Positions 1-7,584 of a stretch of DNA of 64,000 nucleotides are shown here, in pieces. Origin of the DNA: Flavobacterium aquiphilum (GTDB lineage Bacteria > Bacteroidota > Bacteroidia > Flavobacteriales > Flavobacteriaceae). Position numbers and translations under genes: made by a program. The stretch's first letter is position 1; every line of letters begins with the position of its first letter. The DNA is taken from contig NZ_CP114288.1 of assembly GCF_027111335.1 (NCBI RefSeq), positions 4,278,001 through 4,342,000 on the forward strand, given 5' to 3'. The notes beneath the pieces were generated by a model. That model saw only the letters and a list, made by a program, of their open reading frames with translations. It searched no databases and was not told where the DNA came from.

Positions 1-515
1 AAAACACAGGAAGGTTCAACGGTTGGATTGCTTATACCATTTCAAAATCGCAACAAAGAACTCCTGGTAGAACTCCTGATGAAATAGGGATCAATTACGG
101 AAAATGGTACCGATCAGCTTATGATAAACTTCACAATATTGCCGTTACAGGAAATTACACATTGAGCCCAAAATGGATTTTTGGAGGGAATTTCACCCTG
201 CAATCCGGACAACCTGTAACTTACCCGAACGGACAATACATTTATCAAGGCATTACTGTCCCAAGTTATGGAGAACGAAATAAAAATAGTCTCCCTGCTT
301 ATCATCACTTAGACGTTTCGGCCACTTATATTCCGAACCCGGAAAAAAAGAAAAATTGGCAAAGCGAATGGGTTTTCAGTATTTACAATATTTACAACCA
401 AAAAAATGCTGCTTCGATCAGTTTTAGAGAAAATGCAGATACAGGCGCAAATGAAGCCGTGAGATTATCAATTTTCGGGATGGTTCCTTCGGTTTCCTAT
501 AATTTTAAATTTTAA
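1..515 (+). CDS. TonB-dependent receptor, C-terminal end (partial)
   Basis: The reading frame is open from base 3 and ends at TAA 513-515, so only the last ~170 residues are here; the gene begins before the window. The visible part has alternating hydrophobic/aromatic strands typical of an outer-membrane beta-barrel (e.g. SPKWIFGGNFTLQSGQPVTY) and ends SYNFKF, an aromatic C-terminus as expected for an outer-membrane protein. FTLQSGQPVTYPNGQY resembles the last strands of Bacteroidetes TonB receptors with a carboxypeptidase-like N-domain. The following DUF4249 lipoprotein gene is the usual partner of this receptor class, which supports the call. The substrate cannot be inferred. An internal Met at 162 is not a start. 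Confidence 0.8.
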   Translation, partial: NTGRFNGWIAYTISKSQQRTPGRTPDEIGINYGKWYRSAYDKLHNIAVTGNYTLSPKWIFGGNFTLQSGQPVTYPNGQYIYQGITVPSYGERNKNSLPAYHHLDVSATYIPNPEKKKNWQSEWVFSIYNIYNQKNAASISFRENADTGANEAVRLSIFGMVPSVSYNFKF

Positions 516-609
516 TAAAATGAAATGAGCATGTCCCAAAATTGGTAGCAAACACCAATGACGATATGCGAATTACATATGACAGATAAAAAACAATAAA
601 TATCAACAT

Positions 610-1449
610 ATGAAAAAGATACAACTCCTAATAGCGATTATCCTGACTTCTTTCTGTGTAATCAGTTGTGAAGATGTAGTCAATGTCGGTTTGGATACAG
701 CAGCTCCAAAATTAGTCATAGACGCCTCAATAAAATGGCAAAAAGGTACCGATGGAAAAACCCAAAAAATCAAATTGACCACAACAACCGATTATTATTC
801 CAATACTATTCCAGTTGCTACCGGAGCTACTGTTTCTGTCAAAAACATAACAGCTACTACTCCAACAACCTTTCAATTCATAGAAGATGGACAAACAGGT
901 GAATACGTTTGTAGCAATTTCACTCCTATTATGAATAATGATTATGAACTGACAATAGTTTACAAAGGGGAAACTTATTCGGGGACTTCTAAATTTATGC
1001 CTACGCCTGTAATTGAAAAAACAGAACAAATTTTGAAACCGGGATTTGGAGGCGAAGATATGTATGAAATCAAATTCTATTTTCAGGACAATGGCACTGA
1101 AGACAATTTCTATTTAGTAGGAGCCAAAAGCAGCAAAAAAGCATATCCCGAATACGGTGTACTTTCGGATGAATTTTTTCAAGGAAATCTAATGTTTGCG
1201 ATCTATCAGGACCAAGACCTCAAAAAAGGCGATGTTGTACAGTACAGCCTGCAGGGAATCACCGAGAAATACAACAATTACATGAACAAATTAATTACCT
1301 CTTCAGGTGTTGAAGGTAATGGTCCATTTGCAATTCCACAAGCATCGGCTATACGAGGAAACATTGTAAACAAAACCAATCCCGATAATTTTCCGTTTGG
1401 CTATTTCCATCTTTCTGAAATCGACTCGGGAAGTCACACAATTGAGTAA
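610..1449 (+). CDS. DUF4249 family lipoprotein, partner of the TonB receptor
   Basis: 279 residues. The N-terminus MKKIQLLIAIILTSFCVISC is a lipoprotein signal with the lipobox Cys at residue 20, so the mature protein should be lipid-anchored in the envelope. The beta-rich body and the C-terminal stretch NFPFGYFHLSEID match what I know of DUF4249 proteins, which are encoded directly after TonB-dependent receptors in Flavobacteria and are assumed to act as surface substrate-capture partners, like SusD for SusC. It lies 94 bp behind the receptor with no terminator between, suggesting one operon. Its stop codon lies inside a 21-bp tandem duplication (1447-1488). The function is inferred from context only. 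Confidence 0.75.
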   Translation: MKKIQLLIAIILTSFCVISCEDVVNVGLDTAAPKLVIDASIKWQKGTDGKTQKIKLTTTTDYYSNTIPVATGATVSVKNITATTPTTFQFIEDGQTGEYVCSNFTPIMNNDYELTIVYKGETYSGTSKFMPTPVIEKTEQILKPGFGGEDMYEIKFYFQDNGTEDNFYLVGAKSSKKAYPEYGVLSDEFFQGNLMFAIYQDQDLKKGDVVQYSLQGITEKYNNYMNKLITSSGVEGNGPFAIPQASAIRGNIVNKTNPDNFPFGYFHLSEIDSGSHTIE

Positions 1450-1488
1450 TTAATGATTACGACTGTCTAATTAATCATTATGACTGTC
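1447..1488 (+). repeat. 21-bp tandem direct repeat over the DUF4249 stop codon
   Basis: Two adjacent 21-bp units, 1447-1467 and 1468-1488, are identical except at two positions (G/C at unit position 9, C/T at 14). Each begins TAATTAAT and ends GACTGTC. The first unit contains the TAA stop of the upstream gene. This looks like a local slippage duplication. Confidence 0.85.
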
Positions 1489-1749
1489 CGCAAAGCGTAC
1501 TAAATATTTTTTTGCCACTGATTACACAGATTCTCACAGATTTTATAAGCGTTATTAAAGAAAACTGTGTGTGTTTTAATCTGTAGCCAATTCTATTGGC
1601 TTGGCATTAGTTAAGGATAGTCATATTAATGATTTTAGATTTCTGATTTAAGAATTTAGATTTTTTATACTTTTACGGAAAAATATTTGGTAAAATCTAT
1701 ATTCATTTTACTGAAATCTTAAATCTGCATTCTAAAATCCTAAATCAAA
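1450..1749. other. Intergenic region with a dispersed-type motif and a candidate promoter
   Basis: No gene seen. After the tandem repeat, ~1508-1545 carries TTTGCCACTGATTACACAGA followed by a second CACAGATT, a motif form I recall as common intergenic litter in flavobacterial genomes. At 1668-1675 TACTTTTA is a one-mismatch -7 box (TAnnTTTG) that could serve thiN. Short related segments around TAAATCTG and AAATCCTAAAT precede the start codon. Confidence 0.45.
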
Positions 1750-2412
1750 ATGTCTTCACACCATATCGTTCGCGACGACCAAGAACCTGCATTAATCATT
1801 GCCAATGGAGCCGCTTGCCATCCGGAATTACTGGGGCAATTGCTCGAATGGTCGCCACTGGTGATTGTATTAGATTCGGCTATCGAGCGCGTTATGGAAC
1901 TTGACATAAAAATAGATGTCTTGTTAGGGGATTTTGACCGAGGTTTTGACCCCGAAAAATATCAGACTTCCCAATATCCATTGGAAATTATCCACACACC
2001 GGATCAAAACAAAACCGATTTGGAAAAAGCCCTCGATTACTTGATCGAAAGAAAAATTCCAGCTGTAAACGTTGTTTGGGCCACTGGAAAAAGAGCAGAC
2101 CATACCATTACCAACCTCACAAATATTGTTCGCTACCGAAATTTGATAAAAATTGTCATACTCGATGACCATTCCAAAATATTTTTGCTTCCCAATAAAT
2201 TTGAAAAATGGTACACTGCAGGAACTCCAATTTCGTTAATTCCAATCGGTGTCGTAAACGGAATCTATTCTAGAAATTTAGTGTATCCATTAGAAAACGA
2301 TACCCTGACAATGGGATACAGAACAGGAAGCAGTAATGCAGTAGCTCATGACGGAATAGTTACCATCAATCACAGCGATGGGGATTTACTGTTAATGGAA
2401 TGTATCGATTAG
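1750..2412 (+). CDS. thiN: Thiamine pyrophosphokinase
   Basis: 220 residues, normal length for the family. It transfers pyrophosphate from ATP to thiamine to make thiamine diphosphate in the cytoplasm. Recognised from IANGA at ~18-22, LLGDFDRG (the Asp-rich catalytic loop), PDQNKTDLEKAL (the D-x-N-K-T-D-x-x-K-A signature) and ATGKRADHTITNL, in the order of the TPK catalytic domain, followed by a beta-sandwich thiamine-binding C-domain (SLIPIG...GSSNA). The ATG at 1750 is the first in-frame start. It is monocistronic between AT-rich gaps. No TPP riboswitch was noticed upstream. Confidence 0.9.
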   Translation: MSSHHIVRDDQEPALIIANGAACHPELLGQLLEWSPLVIVLDSAIERVMELDIKIDVLLGDFDRGFDPEKYQTSQYPLEIIHTPDQNKTDLEKALDYLIERKIPAVNVVWATGKRADHTITNLTNIVRYRNLIKIVILDDHSKIFLLPNKFEKWYTAGTPISLIPIGVVNGIYSRNLVYPLENDTLTMGYRTGSSNAVAHDGIVTINHSDGDLLLMECID

Positions 2413-2515
2413 TAAATTTTCATAAAAAACTCACCAAATAGGCTATGTTTTGCTTTCTCTATTAAATAGTAAACACTGTAAATAAGCACAATAGCGATTT
2501 AAAGAAAGGAATGAC

Positions 2516-2523
2516 TATCTTTG
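2516..2523 (+). promoter_or_regulatory. -7 promoter box of rlmF
   Basis: TATCTTTG is an exact match to the Bacteroidetes TAnnTTTG box and lies 16 bp before the rlmF ATG, implying a very short 5' leader. No clear TTTG -33 box was found at the usual distance. Confidence 0.6.
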
Positions 2524-2539
2524 CAGTGAAATTTAGAAA

Positions 2540-3544
2540 ATGAAACCTACAAAGAATACCGAAAAGATAACTTTACATCCAAGAAATCTTCACCGATTTG
2601 GATATGATTTTAAACTATTGACGTTAAATTCTCCCGAATTAGAGAAATTTGTTTTTGTCAACAATCACAATATTGACTCGAGCGATAGCGAACAGACGAA
2701 GCAAACCATTGATTTTAGCAATCCCGATGCCGTAAAGGCGCTCAATAAAGCTTTATTAATTACCAATTACGATATTAAAAACTGGGATATTCCTGCCAAT
2801 TTTCTATGTCCTCCCATTCCAGGCAGAGCAGATTATATTCATTTTCTAGCCGATTTATTGGCAAGCACAAACAATGGTGTCATTCCTGAAGGGGAAAACG
2901 TTATGGGGCTTGATATTGGCGTTGGTGCCAATTGCATTTATCCTATACTTGGAAATTCAATTTACGGCTGGTCTTTTGTAGGAACAGATATTGACGAAAA
3001 CGCCCTTCTAAATTGTAAAAAAATCATTGGCCACAATCCAAAATTAGCCGAAACTGTCAGTCTGCAATTACAGGTAAACCCTCGTTTTATTTTCAAAAAT
3101 ATCATAACTCCCGAAGACCGTTTTACATTTACGATTTGCAATCCTCCTTTCCACTCATCACCCGATGAAGCGACAAAAGGTAATCTACGAAAAGTAACCA
3201 ATTTGACCCAAAACACTCCTAAAGCAACAACCCGAGGCGGAACCAAAAGAAACGAAATCAAACCGACACTTAACTTTGGCGGACAAAACGCAGAATTGTG
3301 GTGCGAAGGAGGCGAATTAGGTTTTATCAAACAAATGGTTTTTGAAAGTGCCAAATATCCTATGCAATGTCTTTGGTTCACAACATTGGTTTCCAAACAA
3401 GCCAATTTGAATACAATTTACAAAACGTTGAACCTTGTTGGAGCTATTCATAAAACCATAGAAATGGCACAAGGTCAAAAAACAAGCCGTTTTGTTGCTT
3501 GGACTTTCATGAGTCCTGCACAGCAAAAAGCGTGGAAGTTTTAA
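2540..3544 (+). CDS. rlmF: 23S rRNA (adenine-N6)-methyltransferase RlmF
   Basis: 334 residues, slightly longer than the ~308-residue E. coli enzyme. RlmF methylates N6 of A1618 in 23S rRNA using S-adenosylmethionine. The N-terminal motif LHPRNLHRFGYDF, the Rossmann glycine loop GLDIGVGANCIYP (motif I), the FVGTDID acidic end of strand 2 and the catalytic NPPFHSS (motif IV, N-P-P-F) are all present in order. The ATG at 2540 sits 16 bp after a strong -7 box, which fixes the start. It is followed by the remains of a toxin-antitoxin pair. Confidence 0.92.
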   Translation: MKPTKNTEKITLHPRNLHRFGYDFKLLTLNSPELEKFVFVNNHNIDSSDSEQTKQTIDFSNPDAVKALNKALLITNYDIKNWDIPANFLCPPIPGRADYIHFLADLLASTNNGVIPEGENVMGLDIGVGANCIYPILGNSIYGWSFVGTDIDENALLNCKKIIGHNPKLAETVSLQLQVNPRFIFKNIITPEDRFTFTICNPPFHSSPDEATKGNLRKVTNLTQNTPKATTRGGTKRNEIKPTLNFGGQNAELWCEGGELGFIKQMVFESAKYPMQCLWFTTLVSKQANLNTIYKTLNLVGAIHKTIEMAQGQKTSRFVAWTFMSPAQQKAWKF

Positions 3545-3565
3545 TTTTTGAAACACTCTTTTGAC

Positions 3566-3573
3566 TAAATTTG
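3566..3573 (+). promoter_or_regulatory. -7 promoter box of the decayed toxin-antitoxin operon
   Basis: TAAATTTG matches TAnnTTTG exactly, 16 bp before the antitoxin ATG at 3590. A TTTG at 3547-3550 is only 15 bp upstream, a little close for a -33 box. The promoter seems intact although both genes behind it are broken. Confidence 0.5.
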
Positions 3574-3589
3574 TATAAATTCATTTCTT

Positions 3590-3853
3590 ATGGGAACCAT
3601 CGAATTAAAAAATTTATTGATTTCTAAAATTGCCGAAATTAATGACGAAGCTTTTTTATCAGCAATAAATACAATTTTGGACAGCAAATCAAAAAGTGTC
3701 GAAAACAGCAATTAAGAATTTCAAAAAATAATAATTCTGACCGATCAACAAAAAAAAGAAATTCAAAATTCGCAACAAGAATATTTGAAAGGTAATTATA
3801 TTGAAAATGATGTTTTAAACGAAGAAATGGAAAAATGGCTGACAGAAGAATAG
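3590..3853 (+). pseudogene. Antitoxin-like gene interrupted by a nonsense codon
   Basis: One frame runs from ATG 3590 to TAG 3851-3853 (87 codons) but is cut by an in-frame TAA at 3713-3715. The first part reads MGTIELKNLLISKIAEINDE and on to ...SKSVENSN; after the stop it continues in the same frame with EFQKIIILTDQQKKEIQNSQ and ends MEKWLTEE. I recognise this layout (N-terminal helical domain around AFLSAINTILD, basic middle, acidic EEMEKWL tail) from small Bacteroidetes antitoxins encoded before RelE/ParE toxins. The end overlaps the toxin start by 19 bp, the usual translational coupling. A 41-residue truncated product could still be made. Confidence 0.7.
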
Positions 3854-4129
3854 TTTGGACATCATCAGCAAAACTTCAATTAATAGCCATTTTAGAATAT
3901 TTTAATTTTAGAAATAAAGCAAAACATATTCACAGAGATTATACAAACTAATTCAAACCGAATTAAAAATTCTGCCCCAACAACCAACTATTGCAAGAAA
4001 ACTGACTCGATAAATATCCGTGGTTTATTAATTGAAAACTATTATATTTTCTACGAAGTAAATAAAACTCATATCATAATTCTGTCCGTTTGGGACACAA
4101 GACAGAATCCTAAACGATTGAAATACTAA
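3835..4129 (+). pseudogene. RelE/ParE-type toxin gene with two frameshifts
   Basis: Starts at ATG 3835 (MADRRIVWTSSAKLQLIAIL...EYFNFRNKAK), stops early at TAA 3949-3951. The toxin sequence continues one frame over from ~3936 (RLYKLIQTELKILPQQPTIA), runs into TAA 4011-4013, and then continues in a third frame from ~3998 (KTDSINIRGLLIENYYIFYE, then ILSVWDTRQNPKRLKY) to TAA 4127-4129. Both shifts are consistent with single-base losses, near 3915-3935 and near 3996-4001. The combined ~98 residues have the order of a RelE/ParE toxin, including the YYIFYEV strand and the conserved WDTRQNP end. No functional toxin can be made. uvrB starts three bases later. Confidence 0.75.
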
Positions 4130-4132
4130 ACA

Positions 4133-6124
4133 ATGAATTTCCAAGTCATATCCGAATACAAACCAAAAGGTGACCAACCGCAAGCCATTGAAAAATTAAC
4201 CCAAGGCTTGCTGGATGGTGAACAATTCCAAACTTTACTTGGAGTTACCGGTTCCGGAAAAACATTTACAGTGGCCAATGTTATTCAGGAAATACAGCGA
4301 CCAACTTTGGTTTTGGCACATAACAAAACTTTGGCGGCGCAATTGTACTCGGAATTCAAACAGTTTTTCCCAAATAATGCCGTGGAATATTTTGTTTCGT
4401 ATTACGATTATTATCAACCCGAAGCGTTCATGCCCGTAACAGGTGTTTTCATAGAAAAGGATTTATCGATCAATGATGAATTGGAAAAAATGCGTTTGAG
4501 TACCACCTCTGCCCTGCTTTCAGGAAGAAGAGATATTTTGGTCGTGGCCTCGGTTTCTTGTATTTATGGTATCGGAAACCCGGTGGAATTCCAAAAAAAC
4601 GTCATTGCCATAGAGACCAACCAAACGATTTCCCGTACCAAATTGCTGAAAAATTTGGTTCAAAGTCTGTATTCTAGAACCGAAGCCGATTTTACTCCCG
4701 GAAATTTTCGCATTAAGGGCGATACGGTGGAAGTATATCCTAGTTATGCAGATGATGCTTTCCGAATTCATTTTTTTGGGGATGAAATTGAAGAAATTGA
4801 AAGTTTTGATGTGAAAACATCCAAGGTTATTGAGCGATACGAAAAACTGACTATATATCCTGCCAATATGTTTGTGACCTCTCCAGATGTGTTACAAAAT
4901 GCGATTTGGGAAATACAACAGGATTTGGTTAAACAAGTCGATTATTTCAAAGAAATTGGAAAGCATCTGGAAGCCAAAAGACTCGAAGAACGCACAAATT
5001 TCGATTTAGAAATGATTCGGGAACTGGGTTATTGCTCCGGAATCGAAAACTATTCACGTTATCTTGACGGAAGAGAAGCAGGATCAAGACCTTTCTGTTT
5101 ATTGGACTATTTCCCAAAAGACTACTTGATGGTTGTTGACGAAAGTCACGTAACGGTATCACAAGTACAGGCTATGTATGGTGGCGATCGAAGCCGTAAG
5201 GAAAACTTGGTCGAATATGGTTTCAGACTGCCTGCCGCAATGGATAACCGCCCATTGAAATTTGACGAATTTGAGGCAATGCAAAATCAGGTTATCTATG
5301 TTTCTGCAACTCCCGCCGACTATGAACTCCAAAAATCAGGCGGTGTCTATGTAGAGCAAGTGATACGACCTACAGGCTTATTGGATCCAATAATTGAAAT
5401 ACGTCCAAGTTTGAACCAAATAGACGATTTGATTGAGGAAATCCAACAAAGATGCGAATTGGACGAAAGGGTTTTGGTAACCACTTTGACCAAAAGAATG
5501 GCCGAAGAACTTGCCAAATACTTAACAAAAGTATCCATCCGCTGCCGCTACATCCACTCTGATGTTGATACATTAGAACGTATCGAAATCATGCAGGATT
5601 TACGAAAAGGAATATTTGATGTTTTGATTGGGGTAAACTTATTAAGAGAAGGTTTGGATTTACCCGAAGTTTCATTGGTTGCCATACTCGATGCGGACAA
5701 GGAAGGATTTTTGAGAAGCCATCGTTCGCTGACCCAAACCATTGGTCGTGCCGCAAGAAACCTGAACGGAAAAGCCATAATGTATGCTGATAAAATCACG
5801 AACAGTATGCAAAAAACCATTGACGAAACCAATTACCGAAGAACAAAGCAAATCAATTTTAACATTGAAAATAATGTGGTTCCTCAAGCTTTGAACAAAA
5901 AAATCGAAAGTGCTTTTACCAATAATAAATTGGTTGAATATGAATTGGGACATATTCCGCAAATGGCCGCCGAACCGGAAACAGCCTACATGTCCAAACC
6001 CGATTTGGAAAAGCTTATTCGCGAAAAAAGAAAAGCTATGGAAAAAGCCGCAAAAGATTTGGATTTCATCCATGCTGCAAAACTCCGTGATGAGATTAAA
6101 GCTTTACAGGAAAAAATCAGTTAA
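4133..6124 (+). CDS. uvrB: Excinuclease ABC subunit B
   Basis: 663 residues, full length. UvrB is the DNA-loading helicase of nucleotide excision repair; UvrA delivers it to damage and it recruits UvrC. Seen: YKPKGDQPQAIEKL at the N-terminus, Walker A GVTGSGKT (~41-48), the Tyr-rich beta-hairpin region VSYYDYYQPEAF, the DEAD-like box VVDESH, helicase motifs V-VI (GVNLLREGLDLPE, QTIGRAARN) and a C-terminal UVR domain (KAMEKAAKDLDFIHAAKLRD) that contacts UvrC. The start ATG lies immediately after the dead toxin gene, so it may rely on a promoter within that remnant; I could not identify one. Confidence 0.97.
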   Translation: MNFQVISEYKPKGDQPQAIEKLTQGLLDGEQFQTLLGVTGSGKTFTVANVIQEIQRPTLVLAHNKTLAAQLYSEFKQFFPNNAVEYFVSYYDYYQPEAFMPVTGVFIEKDLSINDELEKMRLSTTSALLSGRRDILVVASVSCIYGIGNPVEFQKNVIAIETNQTISRTKLLKNLVQSLYSRTEADFTPGNFRIKGDTVEVYPSYADDAFRIHFFGDEIEEIESFDVKTSKVIERYEKLTIYPANMFVTSPDVLQNAIWEIQQDLVKQVDYFKEIGKHLEAKRLEERTNFDLEMIRELGYCSGIENYSRYLDGREAGSRPFCLLDYFPKDYLMVVDESHVTVSQVQAMYGGDRSRKENLVEYGFRLPAAMDNRPLKFDEFEAMQNQVIYVSATPADYELQKSGGVYVEQVIRPTGLLDPIIEIRPSLNQIDDLIEEIQQRCELDERVLVTTLTKRMAEELAKYLTKVSIRCRYIHSDVDTLERIEIMQDLRKGIFDVLIGVNLLREGLDLPEVSLVAILDADKEGFLRSHRSLTQTIGRAARNLNGKAIMYADKITNSMQKTIDETNYRRTKQINFNIENNVVPQALNKKIESAFTNNKLVEYELGHIPQMAAEPETAYMSKPDLEKLIREKRKAMEKAAKDLDFIHAAKLRDEIKALQEKIS

Positions 6125-6132
6125 AAATTTAA

Positions 6133-6198
6133 AACCATTAAGATATTAAGTTTCATTAAGTCCCATAAACACTTAATTTTCTTAACATCTTAATGGTT
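6133..6198. terminator. Long imperfect hairpin between convergent uvrB and terB-like gene
   Basis: AACCATTAAGAT (6133-6144) pairs perfectly with ATCTTAATGGTT (6187-6198). The stem extends by six more positions with one mismatch (6145-6150 with 6181-6186), and a second small stem ATTAAG/CTTAAT (6155-6160/6172-6177) sits in the loop. It lies between two converging genes, so a bidirectional terminator is likely. There is no strong T-run on either side. Confidence 0.55.
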
Positions 6199-6233
6199 CA
6201 AAAAAAATATTTTTATTTTAAAAAAACATTAAA

Positions 6234-6665
6234 TCAATTATGCTGTTCCTGAAAATGTTCCAATAACACTTCCGGGGAAATCATAGCACTTGGAGAACTT
6301 TTCATCAATTTAAGAATGCGGCTAGTCGCACTAGGATTTAACCCTATATTGATAGCAATTTGACGAATAGCTTCCTCTTCTTTTTGATGCAAAACTCCAT
6401 CAACATGCATCAACAAAGCCAAACGATAAAACTGCTGAACCCTTTCAAATTCGGTTTTTATAACTCCTGTAGGCAATTCACGATGAAACAAATCCTTAAA
6501 TTCTGCTCTGTCGATTCCTAATTCTTGGGCAACAATCCAAACAAATTGATATTCCCTTTCATGCAATCGGCCATCTACAACTGAAAATGCAATCATTTCG
6601 GACAATAAATTGATTTTATCTACGTGCGTTCCCATGGTATTTGTATTTTTAGCTAAAATATTCAT
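6234..6665 (-). CDS. TerB-like protein
   Basis: 143 residues from ATG 6665. The helical sequence INLLSEMIAFSVVDGRLHER ... YQFVWIVAQELGI and later ALLMHVDGVLHQKEEEAIRQ has two D-G-x-L/x-x-x-E helical hairpins typical of the TerB fold, named from tellurite resistance but widespread with unknown cytoplasmic roles. An upstream TTG (6680) would add five residues, and a second Met (residue 11, MGTHVDK) is a possible later start. It is transcribed divergently from the esterase gene with only 28 bp between start codons. There are no other ter genes nearby, so tellurite resistance should not be assumed. Confidence 0.65.
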   Translation of the reverse strand: MNILAKNTNTMGTHVDKINLLSEMIAFSVVDGRLHEREYQFVWIVAQELGIDRAEFKDLFHRELPTGVIKTEFERVQQFYRLALLMHVDGVLHQKEEEAIRQIAINIGLNPSATSRILKLMKSSPSAMISPEVLLEHFQEQHN

Positions 6666-6693
6666 TTTTTTATAAATCAAAAAAATAAAACCC

Positions 6694-7500
6694 TTGAAAT
6701 TACGTTATATCCTTCCGCTATTTTTTTTGCTAATTAAAGCAAATGCACAAGAAAGCACCGCTTCCAAACAGGTTTCTACTTTTACGATCGAAGCACCGCA
6801 ATTAAAAACTAGCCGAAAAATTTGGCTGTATTTACCCAAAAATTACGAAAGTTCAACTAAAAAATATCCTGTCATCTATATGCATGACGCCCAAAACTTA
6901 TTTGATGCAAAAACTTCCTTTGCGGGAGAATGGAATGTAGACGAAAAACTAGATAGTCTGAGTGCACAGGTAATCGTAGTTGGTATTGAAAACGGTGGCG
7001 ACAAACGCCTGGAAGAATTGACTCCTTATAAAAATGAAAAATACGGTGGCGGGAATGCCGACAAATACCTTGAATTTATCGTAAATACCCTAAAACCGGA
7101 AATCGACAAAAAATACAGAACAAAAACCAATGCTAAAAGCACAACCATAATGGGAAGTTCATTGGGTGGTTTGGTTTCTTTTTATGCCGCCATAAAATAT
7201 CCGAAAGTATTTGGAAAAGCGGGGGTATTTTCACCTGCCTTTTGGATCAACCGAAAGGATATAAACGATTACATGGCAAAAAGTAAAAAGCTCAAAACCA
7301 AAATTTACTTTCTCTGCGGCGACTCGGAAGGTGATGATGACAGCATGGTGACCGATCTCAATCACATGGAAAAGTTGCTAAACACCAATCGTTGTTATTG
7401 CCTGCATCTCAACAAAAAAGTAATTGTAAAAGGCGGTCATCACAACGAAAAGTTATGGAAAGATGGTTTTGATGATGCAATTATTTGGTTGGGATATTAA
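6694..7500 (+). CDS. Secreted alpha/beta-hydrolase (esterase D/Fes-like)
   Basis: 268 residues. KLRYILPLFFLLIKANAQ is a signal peptide, so the enzyme is periplasmic or exported. The alpha/beta-hydrolase features are YPVIYMHDAQNLFD, the nucleophile elbow G-S-S-L-G with Ser156, an acidic stretch GDSEGDDD and a C-terminal His in KGGHHNEKLW. The fold class is that of putative esterases similar to enterochelin esterase. The substrate is unknown; no siderophore genes are adjacent. The only start that retains the signal peptide is TTG at 6694, because the frame is closed upstream at 6673-6675 with no ATG in between. It is divergent from the terB-like gene. Confidence 0.75.
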   Translation: MKLRYILPLFFLLIKANAQESTASKQVSTFTIEAPQLKTSRKIWLYLPKNYESSTKKYPVIYMHDAQNLFDAKTSFAGEWNVDEKLDSLSAQVIVVGIENGGDKRLEELTPYKNEKYGGGNADKYLEFIVNTLKPEIDKKYRTKTNAKSTTIMGSSLGGLVSFYAAIKYPKVFGKAGVFSPAFWINRKDINDYMAKSKKLKTKIYFLCGDSEGDDDSMVTDLNHMEKLLNTNRCYCLHLNKKVIVKGGHHNEKLWKDGFDDAIIWLGY

Positions 7501-7584
7501 AGGTTAGAGGGCAGAAGGCAGAAACTAGTACTTCTATTTTCTATTTTCTATTTTCAATCTTCTAACTTCTATCTTCTAACCTTT
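7499..7584. repeat. Inverted repeat enclosing a TTCTATT pyrimidine tract
   Basis: AAAGGTTAGA (7499-7508) is the exact inverted complement of TCTAACCTTT (7575-7584), giving a 10-bp stem over the stop codons of two convergent genes. Between them the + strand is a repetitive pyrimidine tract with three units of TTCTATT followed by related variants. It may act as a terminator for both genes. Confidence 0.5.

Noticed and set aside
2962..3405. 147-residue minus-strand ORF inside rlmF
   Set aside because: Shadow of rlmF; no promoter, no recognisable domain, unusual Pro/Ser/Cys-rich composition.
6234..6665. Tellurite-resistance locus
   Set aside because: Only a single TerB-like protein is present; none of the other ter genes is nearby.
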